From NCBI GenBank assembly GCA_001577215.1, contig LSCC01000005.1, positions 1 through 42,677 on the forward strand: DNA of 42,677 bases. Direction: 5' to 3'. The notes beneath the pieces are model-generated. The model worked only from the letters and a program-made list of their open reading frames with translations. It was not told where the DNA came from and searched no databases. Shown in pieces: positions 1 to 10,239 of the stretch. Made by a program: the position numbers and the translations under genes. This DNA comes from Fidelibacterota bacterium TCS52 (lineage in GTDB: Bacteria > Fidelibacterota > Fidelibacteria > Fidelibacterales > Fidelibacteraceae). The stretch's first letter is position 1; each line of letters starts with the position of its first letter.

Positions 1-1013
1 TTTGGTTTAGGGAATGTGAAATTTTTTAAATTACCTTCACCGGCAATGGTGGTTTTAAGTGTAACAGCTTGGTTAGCTTCTATCTCTGAATTACTTAACT
101 TTACCGATAAATTAAAGTTACCAACCGCTCCGGTAAATGTATCATAAACACAATTCGGTAACTTTATCACATTGATATTTTTTGCAGGTGCAATAGTATT
201 TACAACATTATTTCTATTTATACTAAAAAACGAATCAAACGGATCATTTGAACGACGATTAGCACTTACTTCTATTCTTAAATTCTGTGGAGGAATTTCC
301 AACTTTCCAATTTCAGTTGGGGTTAAAACCAAATTAAATAAATCAGCTGTTTTATATTGAATTCCATTTATCACTTCTGTTGAAACTTTCGGATTTTTAA
401 TTAAATTTTGCTTCTCGATCATAAATCCGGGAATTGTATTTATTTTGGGAATATTATAATCAATAATATTTATTTTAGTATATAATCGATATGTTATTAC
501 AATTGATTCTCCCAAATAAACGGAAGATTTTTCACAGATAGGATCCACAAATAATTTTTCATCAACTTGACTATTAATTCTCTGACGACTATTATTGCTA
601 TTGCTACTTTTTTTATTTTGTTTTTTTTGTGTTTGACTGGTTACGGTTATAATAATATTATTTGTTTTGTAATTCTTTCCTTTGAATTTTATATCAAAAG
701 ATGGGATTGTTAATTTACCCGTTTTTTTTGCTACAATTTGATATGTCAATTTTTTTGTAGAAGTTGTTTTACCATTTATCCAGCTAAAATTTGACGATCG
801 AGAAGGTCCACCAATTACTTTAAAACTATTATCTAAATCAAAATCAAATTTTGGGAAATCACTAAAATCAGTAAATTCAATAGTAAGATTTATCGGAGTT
901 CGTAAATTTGTAACTGTTTTATCTACAGAAACATCGATTTTACGCTCAGCAAATAAAACCAATGGAATTACTATTAATAATATTGTTATTTTTTTAAAAT
1001 AAATTTTAATCAT
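1..1013 (-). CDS. batD: BatD-like protein, C-terminal part outside window
   Basis: I translated this frame from the ATG at 1013. It stays open for 337 codons to the window edge, so the gene is partial at its 3' end. The protein starts with a signal peptide (about residues 1-22, basic start, hydrophobic core, then FAER), so it is exported or membrane anchored. The rest is beta-rich, with repeated segments opening around residues 24, 165 and 310, as in BatD ('oxygen tolerance') proteins, which have an exported beta-sandwich region and a late TM helix. A low-complexity K/S/N stretch lies near residues 128-145. It is the last of four consecutive bat genes, 49 bp after batC. The family is thought to assemble with the VWA proteins BatA and BatB at the inner membrane; its biochemical role is unsettled. 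The family call rests on sequence character and operon position. Confidence 0.85.
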   Translation of the reverse strand, partial: MIKIYFKKITILLIVIPLVLFAERKIDVSVDKTVTNLRTPINLTIEFTDFSDFPKFDFDLDNSFKVIGGPSRSSNFSWINGKTTSTKKLTYQIVAKKTGKLTIPSFDIKFKGKNYKTNNIIITVTSQTQKKQNKKSSNSNNSRQRINSQVDEKLFVDPICEKSSVYLGESIVITYRLYTKINIIDYNIPKINTIPGFMIEKQNLIKNPKVSTEVINGIQYKTADLFNLVLTPTEIGKLEIPPQNLRIEVSANRRSNDPFDSFFSINRNNVVNTIAPAKNINVIKLPNCVYDTFTGAVGNFNLSVKLSNSEIEANQAVTLKTTIAGEGNLKNFTFPKP

Positions 1014-1062
1014 TTTGTTTTAAGTTCCAAACATATAATAAAATACTAAAAAAATAGATGTT

Positions 1063-1839
1063 TTACCAATCCTTACTTTTCTTTATTTTTTTCCCTTTCA
1101 TTTTATGACGAATTAATTTTTTAATCGATTTAAGTTCTCTCTCTTTTACAGCATCTAAAATATTTTTTGCCTGTTCTTTAGTTATGCTCTTTATTTTCAT
1201 CTCCTGCATTTTCTTTTTGTCTTCATTCTCATTAAATTTTTCACTACCTTTGGATTGCTGTTTTTCTCTATTTTCTTGTTCTTTGTTTTTTGATTTGTCT
1301 TTTTGAGATTCATTATTAGAATCGGATTTTTGTTTTTTGTTTTGCTGTTGATCTTGCTTTTGATCCTTTTGTTTCTGTTGTTTTTTATTTTGTTGTTTCT
1401 GTTTTTCTATTAATTTTCTAACGGTTTCATACATTACTTTATTATCAAAATCGTTCGGATTATACTGAATACTCTTTTTAAAATGCGCCAATGCTTGTTG
1501 AAGATCCTTTTTTTTCAAACTGATCTGACCAAGGTTATATTCTGTTTTAGACAACAAATCTTCATCTTCGCTGTTCAAAGATTGCAAATAATTATTCTCT
1601 GCTTCTTCAAGCTGTCCTAATTTTTGTGCAGCTGCTGCGGTATTATAACTTAAAATTGAATTATCTTTTCTTTCCTTATCTAATTTATATTTATAATAAT
1701 TATATGCTTTTTTATATTTACCGCCTTTATATGCTGCAGTTCCGGGATCTTCGGCGAATATTACATTTATAAATATTAAAATAATAATGGCCAATTTAAA
1801 TAGATTTTTGACAATATTTTCTTTATTTTTAATTTTCAT
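1063..1839 (-). CDS. batC: BatC-like TPR protein
   Basis: 258 aa. A hydrophobic N-terminal segment (about residues 12-29) is a signal peptide or anchor and is followed by TPR-type helical repeats (about residues 30-145). Residues about 145-205 are an extreme Gln/Lys/Asn-rich low-complexity linker. The tail ends in Lys-Asp-Trp, an ending common in BatC and BatB-TPR fusion proteins. The start codon overlaps the end of batB by 11 bp, so the two are translationally coupled. TPR proteins of this family are thought to scaffold the BatA/BatB VWA proteins on the periplasmic side. The exact client is unknown. The linker is very AT-rich and is the part most likely to vary between strains. Confidence 0.85.
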   Translation of the reverse strand: MKIKNKENIVKNLFKLAIIILIFINVIFAEDPGTAAYKGGKYKKAYNYYKYKLDKERKDNSILSYNTAAAAQKLGQLEEAENNYLQSLNSEDEDLLSKTEYNLGQISLKKKDLQQALAHFKKSIQYNPNDFDNKVMYETVRKLIEKQKQQNKKQQKQKDQKQDQQQNKKQKSDSNNESQKDKSKNKEQENREKQQSKGSEKFNENEDKKKMQEMKIKSITKEQAKNILDAVKERELKSIKKLIRHKMKGKKIKKSKDW

Positions 1840-2857
1840 TTTTACTAAAACTTTTCTTCTTTAAATAATTTGGTAAAAAATATTCAAACAATAACAAAAC
1901 CAAACCAAATACCAAAAATATTTGAAATAATTCTCTATACTTCGTAAAACCATGTGTTTTGAATTCTTCTTTGTTCAAAGTATTTATGTTTTTATATATT
2001 TTACTTAAAGGTGATCTTGTTTCATTTAAACGTAAATATTTACCATTTGTTTTTCTTGCGATTTGTTTTAATGTACTTTCTTGCAATTCAGTAGTTATTA
2101 CCTTATTTCTACTATCTCTTTTATAATCAATTATTTTATCATTTTTGTTATAAATTGGTATTGGACCACCTTTTAAGGTGCCTACTCCAATAGAATAAAT
2201 AATTATTCCGTTTTCCTTTGCATTTTCAATCGATTTGTTAATTTCCTGTTCATGATCTTCGCCATCACTAATGATTATTAACGCTTTGTCTCTCTTTGAA
2301 TCCTCAGGAAATGATCTTGTTGCAATATTTATAGCGTCTGCAATAGCAGTTCCCTGTACAGGCAATAATTTTTCATCCATAATATTCAATAGCATTGAAG
2401 CAGCTCGATGATCTAATGTCAATGGGCATTGAAGGTGAACAACTCCGGCGAACCCTATCAGACCAATTCTATCTCCTCGCAAATTCCCGATAAATTTTTT
2501 CAATTCAAATTTTGACCTTTCTAACCTGCTTGGAGAAATATCCGTTGCAATCATACTATTTGATAGATCCAACGCAACTATTATGTCAACACCCTCTCTC
2601 TTCAACTCCTCAATATCCGTTCCAATACGTAAACCCGAAGCACCTATTATCAATAGAATAATTACCAATAATTCTATCAAAAAATGAAACTTTTTTAGTG
2701 AGTAATTATTTTTTCCCCTCAATTTTTTGAGCATATTGTTATTAATATGGGAATTAATCATTTTCATCATTCTCTTGTTCTTTAATACACGAAATATGAT
2801 CAATACAGGTACAATAAATAATAACCATAATATTTCAGGATGAGCAAATTCTATCAT
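1829..2857 (-). CDS. batB: BatB, VWA-domain membrane protein
   Basis: 342 aa from the ATG at 2857. The frame is open to a TTG at 2872, but the ATG has a GGAGAG ribosome-binding site 7 nt upstream and overlaps the batA stop in an ATGA junction, so I prefer it. TM segments lie near residues 10-24 and 57-75, with a C-terminal TM near residues 308-326, placing a von Willebrand A domain between them. The MIDAS motif DLSNS is at about residues 97-101, and the later metal-site strand ends in SDGED. In aerotolerance operons BatA and BatB form membrane complexes, and loss of the operon affects oxidative or envelope stress survival in some species. It is flanked directly by batA and batC. Confidence 0.9.
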   Translation of the reverse strand: MIEFAHPEILWLLFIVPVLIIFRVLKNKRMMKMINSHINNNMLKKLRGKNNYSLKKFHFLIELLVIILLIIGASGLRIGTDIEELKREGVDIIVALDLSNSMIATDISPSRLERSKFELKKFIGNLRGDRIGLIGFAGVVHLQCPLTLDHRAASMLLNIMDEKLLPVQGTAIADAINIATRSFPEDSKRDKALIIISDGEDHEQEINKSIENAKENGIIIYSIGVGTLKGGPIPIYNKNDKIIDYKRDSRNKVITTELQESTLKQIARKTNGKYLRLNETRSPLSKIYKNINTLNKEEFKTHGFTKYRELFQIFLVFGLVLLLFEYFLPNYLKKKSFSKNEN

Positions 2858-3825
2858 GGGTAAACTCTCCAAATAATTTTTGAAAGAATTAATTCAATAA
2901 TAAATAGCAAAATTGCCGGTAATAGAAACCATAAATATTTTTCCGCCCAGTCAGTATATTTATCAACATTAACTTCCGTTTTTTCCATTTTTGATATTTC
3001 TTCCCAAATATTTTTTAATTTTTCATTTGAATTTGCTATAAAAAACTTTCCGCCCGTGAAATTAGCTATTTTAGTTAAAAGTTCCTCATTTACCGGTGGA
3101 ACTCTTTGAAAACTCCAAAAATTATTATTTAACTTTCCGTCACCTCCTCCCATAGCAATAGTATATATTTTTATGTCGAATTCTTTGGCAAATTTCGCCC
3201 CTGTGATCGGATCAATATCACCTGCATTATTATCTCCATCACTTAATAAAATCACTACTTTACTTTTAGCTTCCGAATCTCGCAGCCGATTAATACTATT
3301 ACTAATTGCTAATCCAATCGCAGTACCATCTAATTCTTTTGGAATTATCTTCATATCAGAAACGATATTTATTAAAACATCATAATCAACGGTCAATGGA
3401 CATTGTAAAAAAGATTCACCGGCAAAAACAACTAATCCAATTCTGTCTGTTTTTCTTCCTTCAATAAATTCTACAGCAACTTTTTTTGATGCTTCTAATC
3501 GGTTCGGTTTGAAATCTTCTATCTGCATTGATCCGGAAATATCCAAAGCAAGAATAATATCAATGCCTTTTTTCTTTATATTTTTAGTTACATTTCCAAT
3601 TTGAGGACGAGCAAGAGCAAAAATAATTAAGACAATAATTATAAATTTTAACAATATTGGTAATTGTGTTTTTACATTTAATTTTGGAGTTATTTGTTCA
3701 ATTATATCTAATGTACCAATGCGCAATGTCTCAAAATTATCATTTTTTTTGAGCCAATATAAAATCGTAATCCCTATCGGGAGAATCAATAATATGAACA
3801 TATATGGAAAAGCAAATCTAAACAT
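2854..3825 (-). CDS. batA: BatA, VWA-domain membrane protein
   Basis: 323 aa. TM segments are at about residues 5-24 and 55-73, followed by a VWA domain with MIDAS motif DISGS at residues 95-99 and the SDGDN strand near residue 200, then a C-terminal TM helix around residues 294-314. This is the standard BatA layout. It is the first bat gene of the series. The start is the ATG at 3825; an in-frame stop lies just upstream, and the nearest purine-rich site is more than 20 nt away, so initiation looks poorly leadered. The MoxR ATPase and DUF58 genes that usually precede batA are not upstream here; the next gene upstream is an alpha/beta hydrolase 100 bp away. Confidence 0.92.
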   Translation of the reverse strand: MFRFAFPYMFILLILPIGITILYWLKKNDNFETLRIGTLDIIEQITPKLNVKTQLPILLKFIIIVLIIFALARPQIGNVTKNIKKKGIDIILALDISGSMQIEDFKPNRLEASKKVAVEFIEGRKTDRIGLVVFAGESFLQCPLTVDYDVLINIVSDMKIIPKELDGTAIGLAISNSINRLRDSEAKSKVVILLSDGDNNAGDIDPITGAKFAKEFDIKIYTIAMGGGDGKLNNNFWSFQRVPPVNEELLTKIANFTGGKFFIANSNEKLKNIWEEISKMEKTEVNVDKYTDWAEKYLWFLLPAILLFIIELILSKIIWRVYP

Positions 3826-3925
3826 AATTTAATTGACTATAATATTTTCCTTTCATTTTTTTCATTATTCTCATTTTTTAGTAATAATTTAATAAAAAGT
3901 TCCAAAAAATCTGATTTGTATTTAA

Positions 3926-4621
3926 TTAATTATTATTAATATTTTTGTTTACAATATCACTTAAGAACCACAATACAATATCAACTATTTCTTTATCCAC
4001 ATCTTTTTGTGATCTTTTGGTATTTGATAGTAATTTTAGTGAATGATCTGTTTCAGGAATGAGCATCAATCTAGCATATGGATTTAAAGCGCCGACTAAC
4101 AATTCAATTTTTTTATTATCTGAATATTTATCGTTCGTTCCTTGAATAAAAAACATTGGTTTTTTTAGAGCAAACAATAATTTACTTGGTAATGGAATTT
4201 TCAAAAATGTTACTTTCTGTGGATAACCTAAAAATAAATAACCTATGATCTTATCGGAAATAATTCTTGAAGAAACAATTGAACTTAGTGATTTTCCACC
4301 TACAAAAAAATAATCATTCTTGAATTCTTCCTTGCTTTGAATGTATCCAAATACCTTTTTATAAATTTTTTTTAAATGACCTATTCCCAAAAAAATTTTT
4401 ATTTTTTTATTTGCAAACGGATAATCAAATTTTATAACATTTACATTTTCAGCAATTAAATAATCGGATAAATAATTTAATAATTCATCATTCATACCTT
4501 TGTAATATCCGGGACCAATTATTAAGGTTACATTTGATTTTTTCTGTTTTGCCTTATTAATTGATACTTTAATAGTTTTTTTATGTGATATTTTTAATAA
4601 TTCGATATTATTTTTATTCAT
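3926..4621 (-). CDS. Alpha/beta hydrolase, KANL3/Tex30 or dienelactone-hydrolase-like
   Basis: 231 aa, no signal peptide, probably cytoplasmic. The order of elements fits a small alpha/beta hydrolase: a strand-turn with GPGYY near residue 37, the nucleophile elbow G-K-S-L-S at residues 109-113 (Ser111), an acid in GTNDKY (Asp164) and a histidine in TDHSL (His193). The spacing matches a Ser-Asp-His triad. The elbow and the compact size recall the KANL3/Tex30-like group, whose substrates are mostly unknown, so I assign no reaction. It lies between ftsK (54 bp upstream) and batA (100 bp downstream) and may be cotranscribed with both. The N-terminal 30 residues are very Lys/Asn-rich, in keeping with the AT-rich genome. 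Confidence 0.7.
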   Translation of the reverse strand: MNKNNIELLKISHKKTIKVSINKAKQKKSNVTLIIGPGYYKGMNDELLNYLSDYLIAENVNVIKFDYPFANKKIKIFLGIGHLKKIYKKVFGYIQSKEEFKNDYFFVGGKSLSSIVSSRIISDKIIGYLFLGYPQKVTFLKIPLPSKLLFALKKPMFFIQGTNDKYSDNKKIELLVGALNPYARLMLIPETDHSLKLLSNTKRSQKDVDKEIVDIVLWFLSDIVNKNINNN

Positions 4622-4675
4622 AAAATTGTTTTTTATATTTATTTAATATTTATTGATTAGAGAAAATATTTTTGA

Positions 4676-7051
4676 TCAATCTTCATCGAGGTAATCGTAA
4701 TTTTGCTCCAAATAATCCGGTCCTACTAAAACCTCTCTTGCTTTTGAACCTGTAAAAGGACCAACTATCTCAGCATCTTCCAATTGATCTACCATTCTTG
4801 CTGCTCTACTGTATCCTACCTTAAGTCGTCTTTGAATTAATGATATAGATCCCTGCTGATGAGTTACTACAAGTTTTAACGCTTCGCCAAAAAGTTCATC
4901 ACGATCATCATCGCCATCTATACTGATCTTTGCAGAATCTTCTTTTTCTTTTGCTGTTGGAAGTATAAACTCATCTTTTTCACTTGGTTGCTTTTTAATA
5001 TGTCCTAAGACATCTTCAATCTCTTCCAATGTAATATATGCATTATGCACACGAATTGGTTCTGATGTTCCCGGAGATAAAAATAACAGATCACCCTTGC
5101 CCAACAATTTTTCCGCTCCAGCGGTATCCAAAATAGTTCTACTGTCAATTTTTGTAGGAACCTGAAATCCTATTCTCGCCGGAAAATTAGACCTGATCAC
5201 TCCTGTAATAACATCAACAGTCGGTCTTTGTGTGGCAACAACTAAATGAATACCAACTGCTCTTGCCATTTGTGCTAAACGAGCAATGGGAGCTTCAACC
5301 TCTTTACTACCAATTAACATTAAATCTGCTAATTCATCAATAATTACGACAATATAAGGTAAGATTTCTCCATCTTCGTCTTTTTCCATCTTTTTATTAT
5401 ATTCACTAATATTTCTCACAGTTGCATCAGCTAATAAACCATATCTACATTCCATTTCAACCTCAGCACTTCTTAACGCCAACACCGCATTTTTTGCATT
5501 GGTTATCACATATTCATCAATATCTTCACTTGTAATTAAATGATATGGCTCCAGTGCTTTATAAATTGAAAGTTCTAATTTTTTTGGATCTACTAGAATA
5601 AATTTCACTTGTTCCGGTTTGGCTCGATATAAAATAGACATAATCAAGGTATTTATGCATACTGATTTTCCCGACCCTGTTGTTCCGGCTATAAGTACAT
5701 GTGGCATTTTTGCTAAATTGAAAATAAATGGATCACCTTTAGCAGTTTTCCCTAAAGCAACTGTTAAAATATTTTCCGCATTAACAAATTTTTTTGAATT
5801 GACTATTGACCTCAATAATACCAACTCAGGATGTCTATTTGGAATTTCTACACCAACGACTTTCTTTCCGGGAATTGGAGCTATAATTCTAATTCTTTTC
5901 GCGGCCATAACTCTTGCAATATCATCTGATAAAACAGAGATCTTATTTACTCTTACACCAGTAGCTGGTTCTACTTCATACAATGTAACTACCGGTCCTG
6001 GGACAACTCTAACAACCTTCCCTGTAACACTGAAATCTGCTAAAGTTTTAGTCAATAATTCGGCATTCTCCTCCATTTCCTGTGGATCTATTTTTTCACT
6101 ATGATGAGGAACTTTTAACAATTCTACACTTGGTAAAGTATATTTTTGTCGTTTTTTCTTTTCTTTTGTCTCAGCATCATAATTTACTTCTTCATCATCA
6201 ATTTTTTTTGTCACTTTATATTCCGGAATATATTCATCATTAGTATCTTTTTCAGAACCTTTTTCTTTACTTACTAGTTGATGGTCTATTTTTGGAATTC
6301 TATCTCCACTTTTTTGAATAACATCAGATTTTTTTTCTGGTTTTTCAACTTCTGATTCTCTATGTATTTTCACTTTTTCATTTTTAGTGTTTTGTGTTTT
6401 TTTATCTTTTCTCTTGAAAATTTTTCTAAATAATAATTCAAACGGATAATACAAACTCAATCCAAAAAAACCGAAAATGAGAACGATCAAACTAACAGCT
6501 ATAACAATTAATGCAGGAAGTACACCCAACCAATCCATCAATAATGTCGAAATTACACCTCCAACAAAACCACCAAATGAATAATCACCAGGTAAATTAA
6601 ACAAATTATAAACATAAGGCATAGAGAAAGTAATAGATAACAATAATAACACTCCCAAAAAATATAGAGTAAAGCGTATTAATTTCTCTTTATCCTTTTT
6701 GGCAAAAGTCCACCAACCCCATAAAAATATCAGTGGAATAAATCCCCAGGAAAAATATCCCAATCCTAATTTGATAAAAAAATAAGATATAAATACACCA
6801 ACAATTCCCATTGCATTATTAATTAAAAAATGTCTTGAGATAAGCAATTCATCATTGGGAGAATACGAATATAAACTGATTCCAATAAAAATAGAAATTA
6901 TTATCAATAAAACCCCTATGACTTCTAATTGATATTCCGAAAAGTTAAAATATCCTTTTAATTTATTTTTCAATTTTACCTTCCATAATTTAAATTTAAT
7001 CCTATTATTATTATCAATTAGTAATTTAAACAAAAAAATAAAGATATTCAA
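4676..7051 (-). CDS. ftsK: DNA translocase FtsK
   Basis: 791 aa, normal for a short-linker FtsK/SpoIIIE. The N-terminal region has about four TM helices (about residues 44-66, 78-110, 125-148 and 160-205) that anchor it at the division septum. A charged linker (about 215-310) leads to the motor. The motor has Walker A GTTGSGKS near residue 456 and Walker B IIDELADL near residue 568, plus a Q-rich sensor (ATQRPTVDVI). The C-terminal gamma winged helix (about 730-775, with RRLKVGYSRAARM) reads KOPS-type sequences. It moves chromosome termini through the septum and activates XerCD/dif recombination. It starts 39 bp after the addA-like gene and is probably cotranscribed with it. Several N-terminal starts are possible; this is the longest. 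Confidence 0.96.
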   Translation of the reverse strand: MNIFIFLFKLLIDNNNRIKFKLWKVKLKNKLKGYFNFSEYQLEVIGVLLIIISIFIGISLYSYSPNDELLISRHFLINNAMGIVGVFISYFFIKLGLGYFSWGFIPLIFLWGWWTFAKKDKEKLIRFTLYFLGVLLLLSITFSMPYVYNLFNLPGDYSFGGFVGGVISTLLMDWLGVLPALIVIAVSLIVLIFGFFGLSLYYPFELLFRKIFKRKDKKTQNTKNEKVKIHRESEVEKPEKKSDVIQKSGDRIPKIDHQLVSKEKGSEKDTNDEYIPEYKVTKKIDDEEVNYDAETKEKKKRQKYTLPSVELLKVPHHSEKIDPQEMEENAELLTKTLADFSVTGKVVRVVPGPVVTLYEVEPATGVRVNKISVLSDDIARVMAAKRIRIIAPIPGKKVVGVEIPNRHPELVLLRSIVNSKKFVNAENILTVALGKTAKGDPFIFNLAKMPHVLIAGTTGSGKSVCINTLIMSILYRAKPEQVKFILVDPKKLELSIYKALEPYHLITSEDIDEYVITNAKNAVLALRSAEVEMECRYGLLADATVRNISEYNKKMEKDEDGEILPYIVVIIDELADLMLIGSKEVEAPIARLAQMARAVGIHLVVATQRPTVDVITGVIRSNFPARIGFQVPTKIDSRTILDTAGAEKLLGKGDLLFLSPGTSEPIRVHNAYITLEEIEDVLGHIKKQPSEKDEFILPTAKEKEDSAKISIDGDDDRDELFGEALKLVVTHQQGSISLIQRRLKVGYSRAARMVDQLEDAEIVGPFTGSKAREVLVGPDYLEQNYDYLDED

Positions 7052-7090
7052 CTAAGAATTATTTTTATTCTAAAATTCCGAGGTAGATAA

Positions 7091-10000
7091 CTAATCTTTC
7101 ATTCCATTCAAATGTGTTTTCAACTTCTCAAAAACTTTCTTCTTTGAAATTTCCGGATATTCCGATTGAATATAGTTTTCTATCTTACTTCTATTTTTTT
7201 CTAAATTCCACCAACACATTTCCATTACTTTATGAAAGATCACTCCAAAATTCCTGTTGAATTCTCCATTTACACTTTGTAAGTCAGGATATTTTATTTG
7301 CGGAAATGTAGAATCCATAATATCATGCGGATTTAATTCTAAATATTTTTTTTTCCATTTGTCAATCTCGAAATTTTTCCACTTCTCTCCTTTTTGCTTT
7401 TGGGTATTATCTAAATATTGACTGACTTCATCAAAAACATCACTTCCGAAATACTTTTCAATTTTTGTTTGTGAATGTGAAGTCGCATCTATGGATTTTT
7501 TTTCAAACTCATTCGAAATATCGTAAATTTTCCTGATTTCTTTATTCCACCAATTATTTGCTTTGGATTCATCTGTCAATTTCGAAATGTCAGCTAAAAA
7601 GTATATCTTATAAATAGCTCTTGTTACTGCAACATAAAATAACCGTTTATTTTCTGCTTCAACTTCTTTCTTATCAATTAATTTAATTTTCTTTAGTAAA
7701 TTTGTCTTTACAAATTCATCTTTTCCATCTGTAAGAGAAATACCAACTTCCTTAATTTCTTTATCGTTATTGTTTTTAATATCACCAAAATGAATTTGCG
7801 ACCTGTCACTATCTCCTTTTCCTGCTAATTCAGGAAGAATAACAATCGGAAATTCCAATCCCTTGGCTTTATGAATTGTCATAATTTGTACTAAATTTTT
7901 ACTTGGCAATTCTGCCTGAGCAATTTTACTATTTTGGCTGATTTGGAATTTGAAAAATTCATAGATCCCATTTAAACTAACTCCATCTAAAACAAGCTGA
8001 AAAATGATATTGATAATTTTATCAAAATTCGCTAATCGTTGCTTTCCACCTATTTCACTAAAATATCCTAATTCTCTATCATTTTCGGATAGAATTTTAT
8101 ATATCAATTTATCAAAAGAATATTTTTTTGATAATTCTCTCCAATTTTTAATTTCCTCAATAACATATTTCAATTTTGGATTATTTTTTAGTTGTGTATA
8201 AACATTTTTATATTTTTTATTTGATAATAATTTATGAATTTGCAAATCACTTACGGAAAAAAACGGACTTCTCAATAATCCAACAAGTGCCAAATCATCA
8301 TACGGATTTATTAGAATTCGTATAAAATGAAAAATATCAGATGCTTCCTGCTGATTAAACAATCCCTTCCCTGATACAATTTCAAAATCAATATTGTGTT
8401 GCTGAAAAATTCTCAAATATTTTTGGATATTAGTAAATTTCCTTAATAAAATTGCAATTACAGGACCTTTTTCATTTGTAAAATTATTTTCTTTTGCCCA
8501 TTTTAAAGCATCTTTAACATTCATTACTGTTTGTAATACTTCCAAATCCTTGATCTTATTATCATCATTATTATTTTTACAAATATTTATTGTGCAACAA
8601 ATTTCCGTATTTTTTGCAATCTCTTTATTTGATTGATTTGGATCAACGAATTTTGTCTGATTAAAAAATGCTTCATAAGGTTTTCTTATTTCAGTAGAAT
8701 TTTTCATTACTTTTGGAAATATTTTATTTATTACATTGTTAATATAATTTTCCGAAGATCGATAATTGTCGTTAAAATCAATTATATTATCATTTGACTT
8801 ATCAATTATTTCGCGTGCAATATTCATAATTTTAACATCGGCATTATTAAAACGATATATCGACTGCTTCATATCACCAACTATAAATAGGCCTTTTTTT
8901 CGTAAATCACCGGAATCATTACTCGCAATTTTTTTAATAATTTTCCAACGAAGATCATTCGTATCCTGAAATTCATCAACCATTATATGAGAATATCTAT
9001 TTCTATATTTTTTGCAAATCTTATTATCTTTTAAAATTTCATTTGTCTTGCAAATTACGTCATTGAAAGTCAAATAATTATGATCATTTTTGTATTTATT
9101 TAATATTTCGACAAATTCTTCATACAAAGTGATCAATGATTTATAGATTGGAATCGATTCACGATCTAAACTATTTGGAGTTGAAATAACTTGTTCAATT
9201 GGAATATCAATTTTTAAATTATTAATAAATTCTTTGATCTCATCTTTAAATTTATTGCCCCAATCATTTTTAGATCCCGGAAATCTGCTTAGATATTTTT
9301 CGTTTTTTTTAGTTAAAAATTCAACTAATACTTCATTTATAAATTTATTTCGCTTTTGAAAATTGGGATATTTTTCAATTTTTGAAATTTTCCTATTAAT
9401 TTCAATTTCTTTTAACTTTATAAACCCTTCGTTATTTACATCTTTAATATTATTCTGAGCATCTATCCATAACATTTTGAATTTATTGTTCCATTTGTCA
9501 ACAGCAAATTTTGGAGTATAATTTTTTAACCAATCTTGCCAAATATCATTCTCAGATTTAAAATTTATTCTTTCGATCCAATCTGATAATTCCTCTTTGT
9601 GTTGATCAAAAAATTCAAAAAATTGTTTAACTTTATTAATTGTTGATTTGTCTAATATTTTTTCTAAATCTTTATTCCAATTTTTAGATTTTTCTTTAAG
9701 AAATTCATCTAATAATTCGTCAAAGTTCTTCTTTGCAATTGATTCATCTTCTAATCTAAACGAAGGGTCTAATCCAATTTTATGAGCATTTTCCTTTAAT
9801 ATTTTATTACAAAATCCATCGATAGTTGAGATCATATTTTGTGAAAATGTTGAACGAAGCCACCCTTTATATTCATTATATTTTTCGGAACGCAAATTTT
9901 CGCCAAACTCGATACCTTGTTCATCTAATGTAACAATTGGATTTTTCGATAATAGAATATTCAAATCCTTATAGATCCTATTTTCCATTTCCGCCGCAGC

Positions 10001-10207
10001 TTTTTTTGTAAATGTAATTACAAGTATATTTTTAACACCGAGCCATTTATTTTTGGGAATGGAGTTTGATCTTTCAGCGAAATCATCTAAAATGGCACAA
10101 TATCTTTTTGCTAGTGTAAATGTTTTACCGGCACCAGCACATGCTTGAACAAACTTATTAGAATTTAAATCTAACGATTTTGATAAATTACTATTTGTTT
10201 TTTTCAT
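7091..10207 (-). CDS. addA: AddA/RecB-type UvrD superfamily helicase with truncated nuclease domain
   Basis: 1038 aa. Superfamily 1A helicase motifs are complete: Walker A ACAGAGKT at residues 22-29, motif Ia TFTKKAAAEM, Walker B VDEFQDTND near 407, motif III GDMKQSIYRF, motif IV NYRSS, motif V TIHKAKGLEFP, and motif VI RLFYVAVTRA near 852. The C-terminus enters the RecB/AddA PD-(D/E)XK nuclease fold at GVIFHKVME (about residue 987) but stops about 50 residues later, before the GxxD and DxK catalytic elements. Full AddA proteins are usually 1150-1250 aa. ftsK begins 39 bp downstream, so no room remains for the rest. It is probably an ATP-driven DNA helicase for end processing without its own nuclease. 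No addB partner is in the window. The symbol reflects family, not proven function. Confidence 0.85.
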   Translation of the reverse strand: MKKTNSNLSKSLDLNSNKFVQACAGAGKTFTLAKRYCAILDDFAERSNSIPKNKWLGVKNILVITFTKKAAAEMENRIYKDLNILLSKNPIVTLDEQGIEFGENLRSEKYNEYKGWLRSTFSQNMISTIDGFCNKILKENAHKIGLDPSFRLEDESIAKKNFDELLDEFLKEKSKNWNKDLEKILDKSTINKVKQFFEFFDQHKEELSDWIERINFKSENDIWQDWLKNYTPKFAVDKWNNKFKMLWIDAQNNIKDVNNEGFIKLKEIEINRKISKIEKYPNFQKRNKFINEVLVEFLTKKNEKYLSRFPGSKNDWGNKFKDEIKEFINNLKIDIPIEQVISTPNSLDRESIPIYKSLITLYEEFVEILNKYKNDHNYLTFNDVICKTNEILKDNKICKKYRNRYSHIMVDEFQDTNDLRWKIIKKIASNDSGDLRKKGLFIVGDMKQSIYRFNNADVKIMNIAREIIDKSNDNIIDFNDNYRSSENYINNVINKIFPKVMKNSTEIRKPYEAFFNQTKFVDPNQSNKEIAKNTEICCTINICKNNNDDNKIKDLEVLQTVMNVKDALKWAKENNFTNEKGPVIAILLRKFTNIQKYLRIFQQHNIDFEIVSGKGLFNQQEASDIFHFIRILINPYDDLALVGLLRSPFFSVSDLQIHKLLSNKKYKNVYTQLKNNPKLKYVIEEIKNWRELSKKYSFDKLIYKILSENDRELGYFSEIGGKQRLANFDKIINIIFQLVLDGVSLNGIYEFFKFQISQNSKIAQAELPSKNLVQIMTIHKAKGLEFPIVILPELAGKGDSDRSQIHFGDIKNNNDKEIKEVGISLTDGKDEFVKTNLLKKIKLIDKKEVEAENKRLFYVAVTRAIYKIYFLADISKLTDESKANNWWNKEIRKIYDISNEFEKKSIDATSHSQTKIEKYFGSDVFDEVSQYLDNTQKQKGEKWKNFEIDKWKKKYLELNPHDIMDSTFPQIKYPDLQSVNGEFNRNFGVIFHKVMEMCWWNLEKNRSKIENYIQSEYPEISKKKVFEKLKTHLNGMKD

Positions 10208-10239
10208 TTAACTAATTCCTGTTATCAATTATTTATTTA

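Noticed and set aside
5619-6104. 161-codon open frame opposite ftsK
   Set aside because: It is the shadow of a strongly conserved motor domain with clear motifs on the other strand; no site precedes it.
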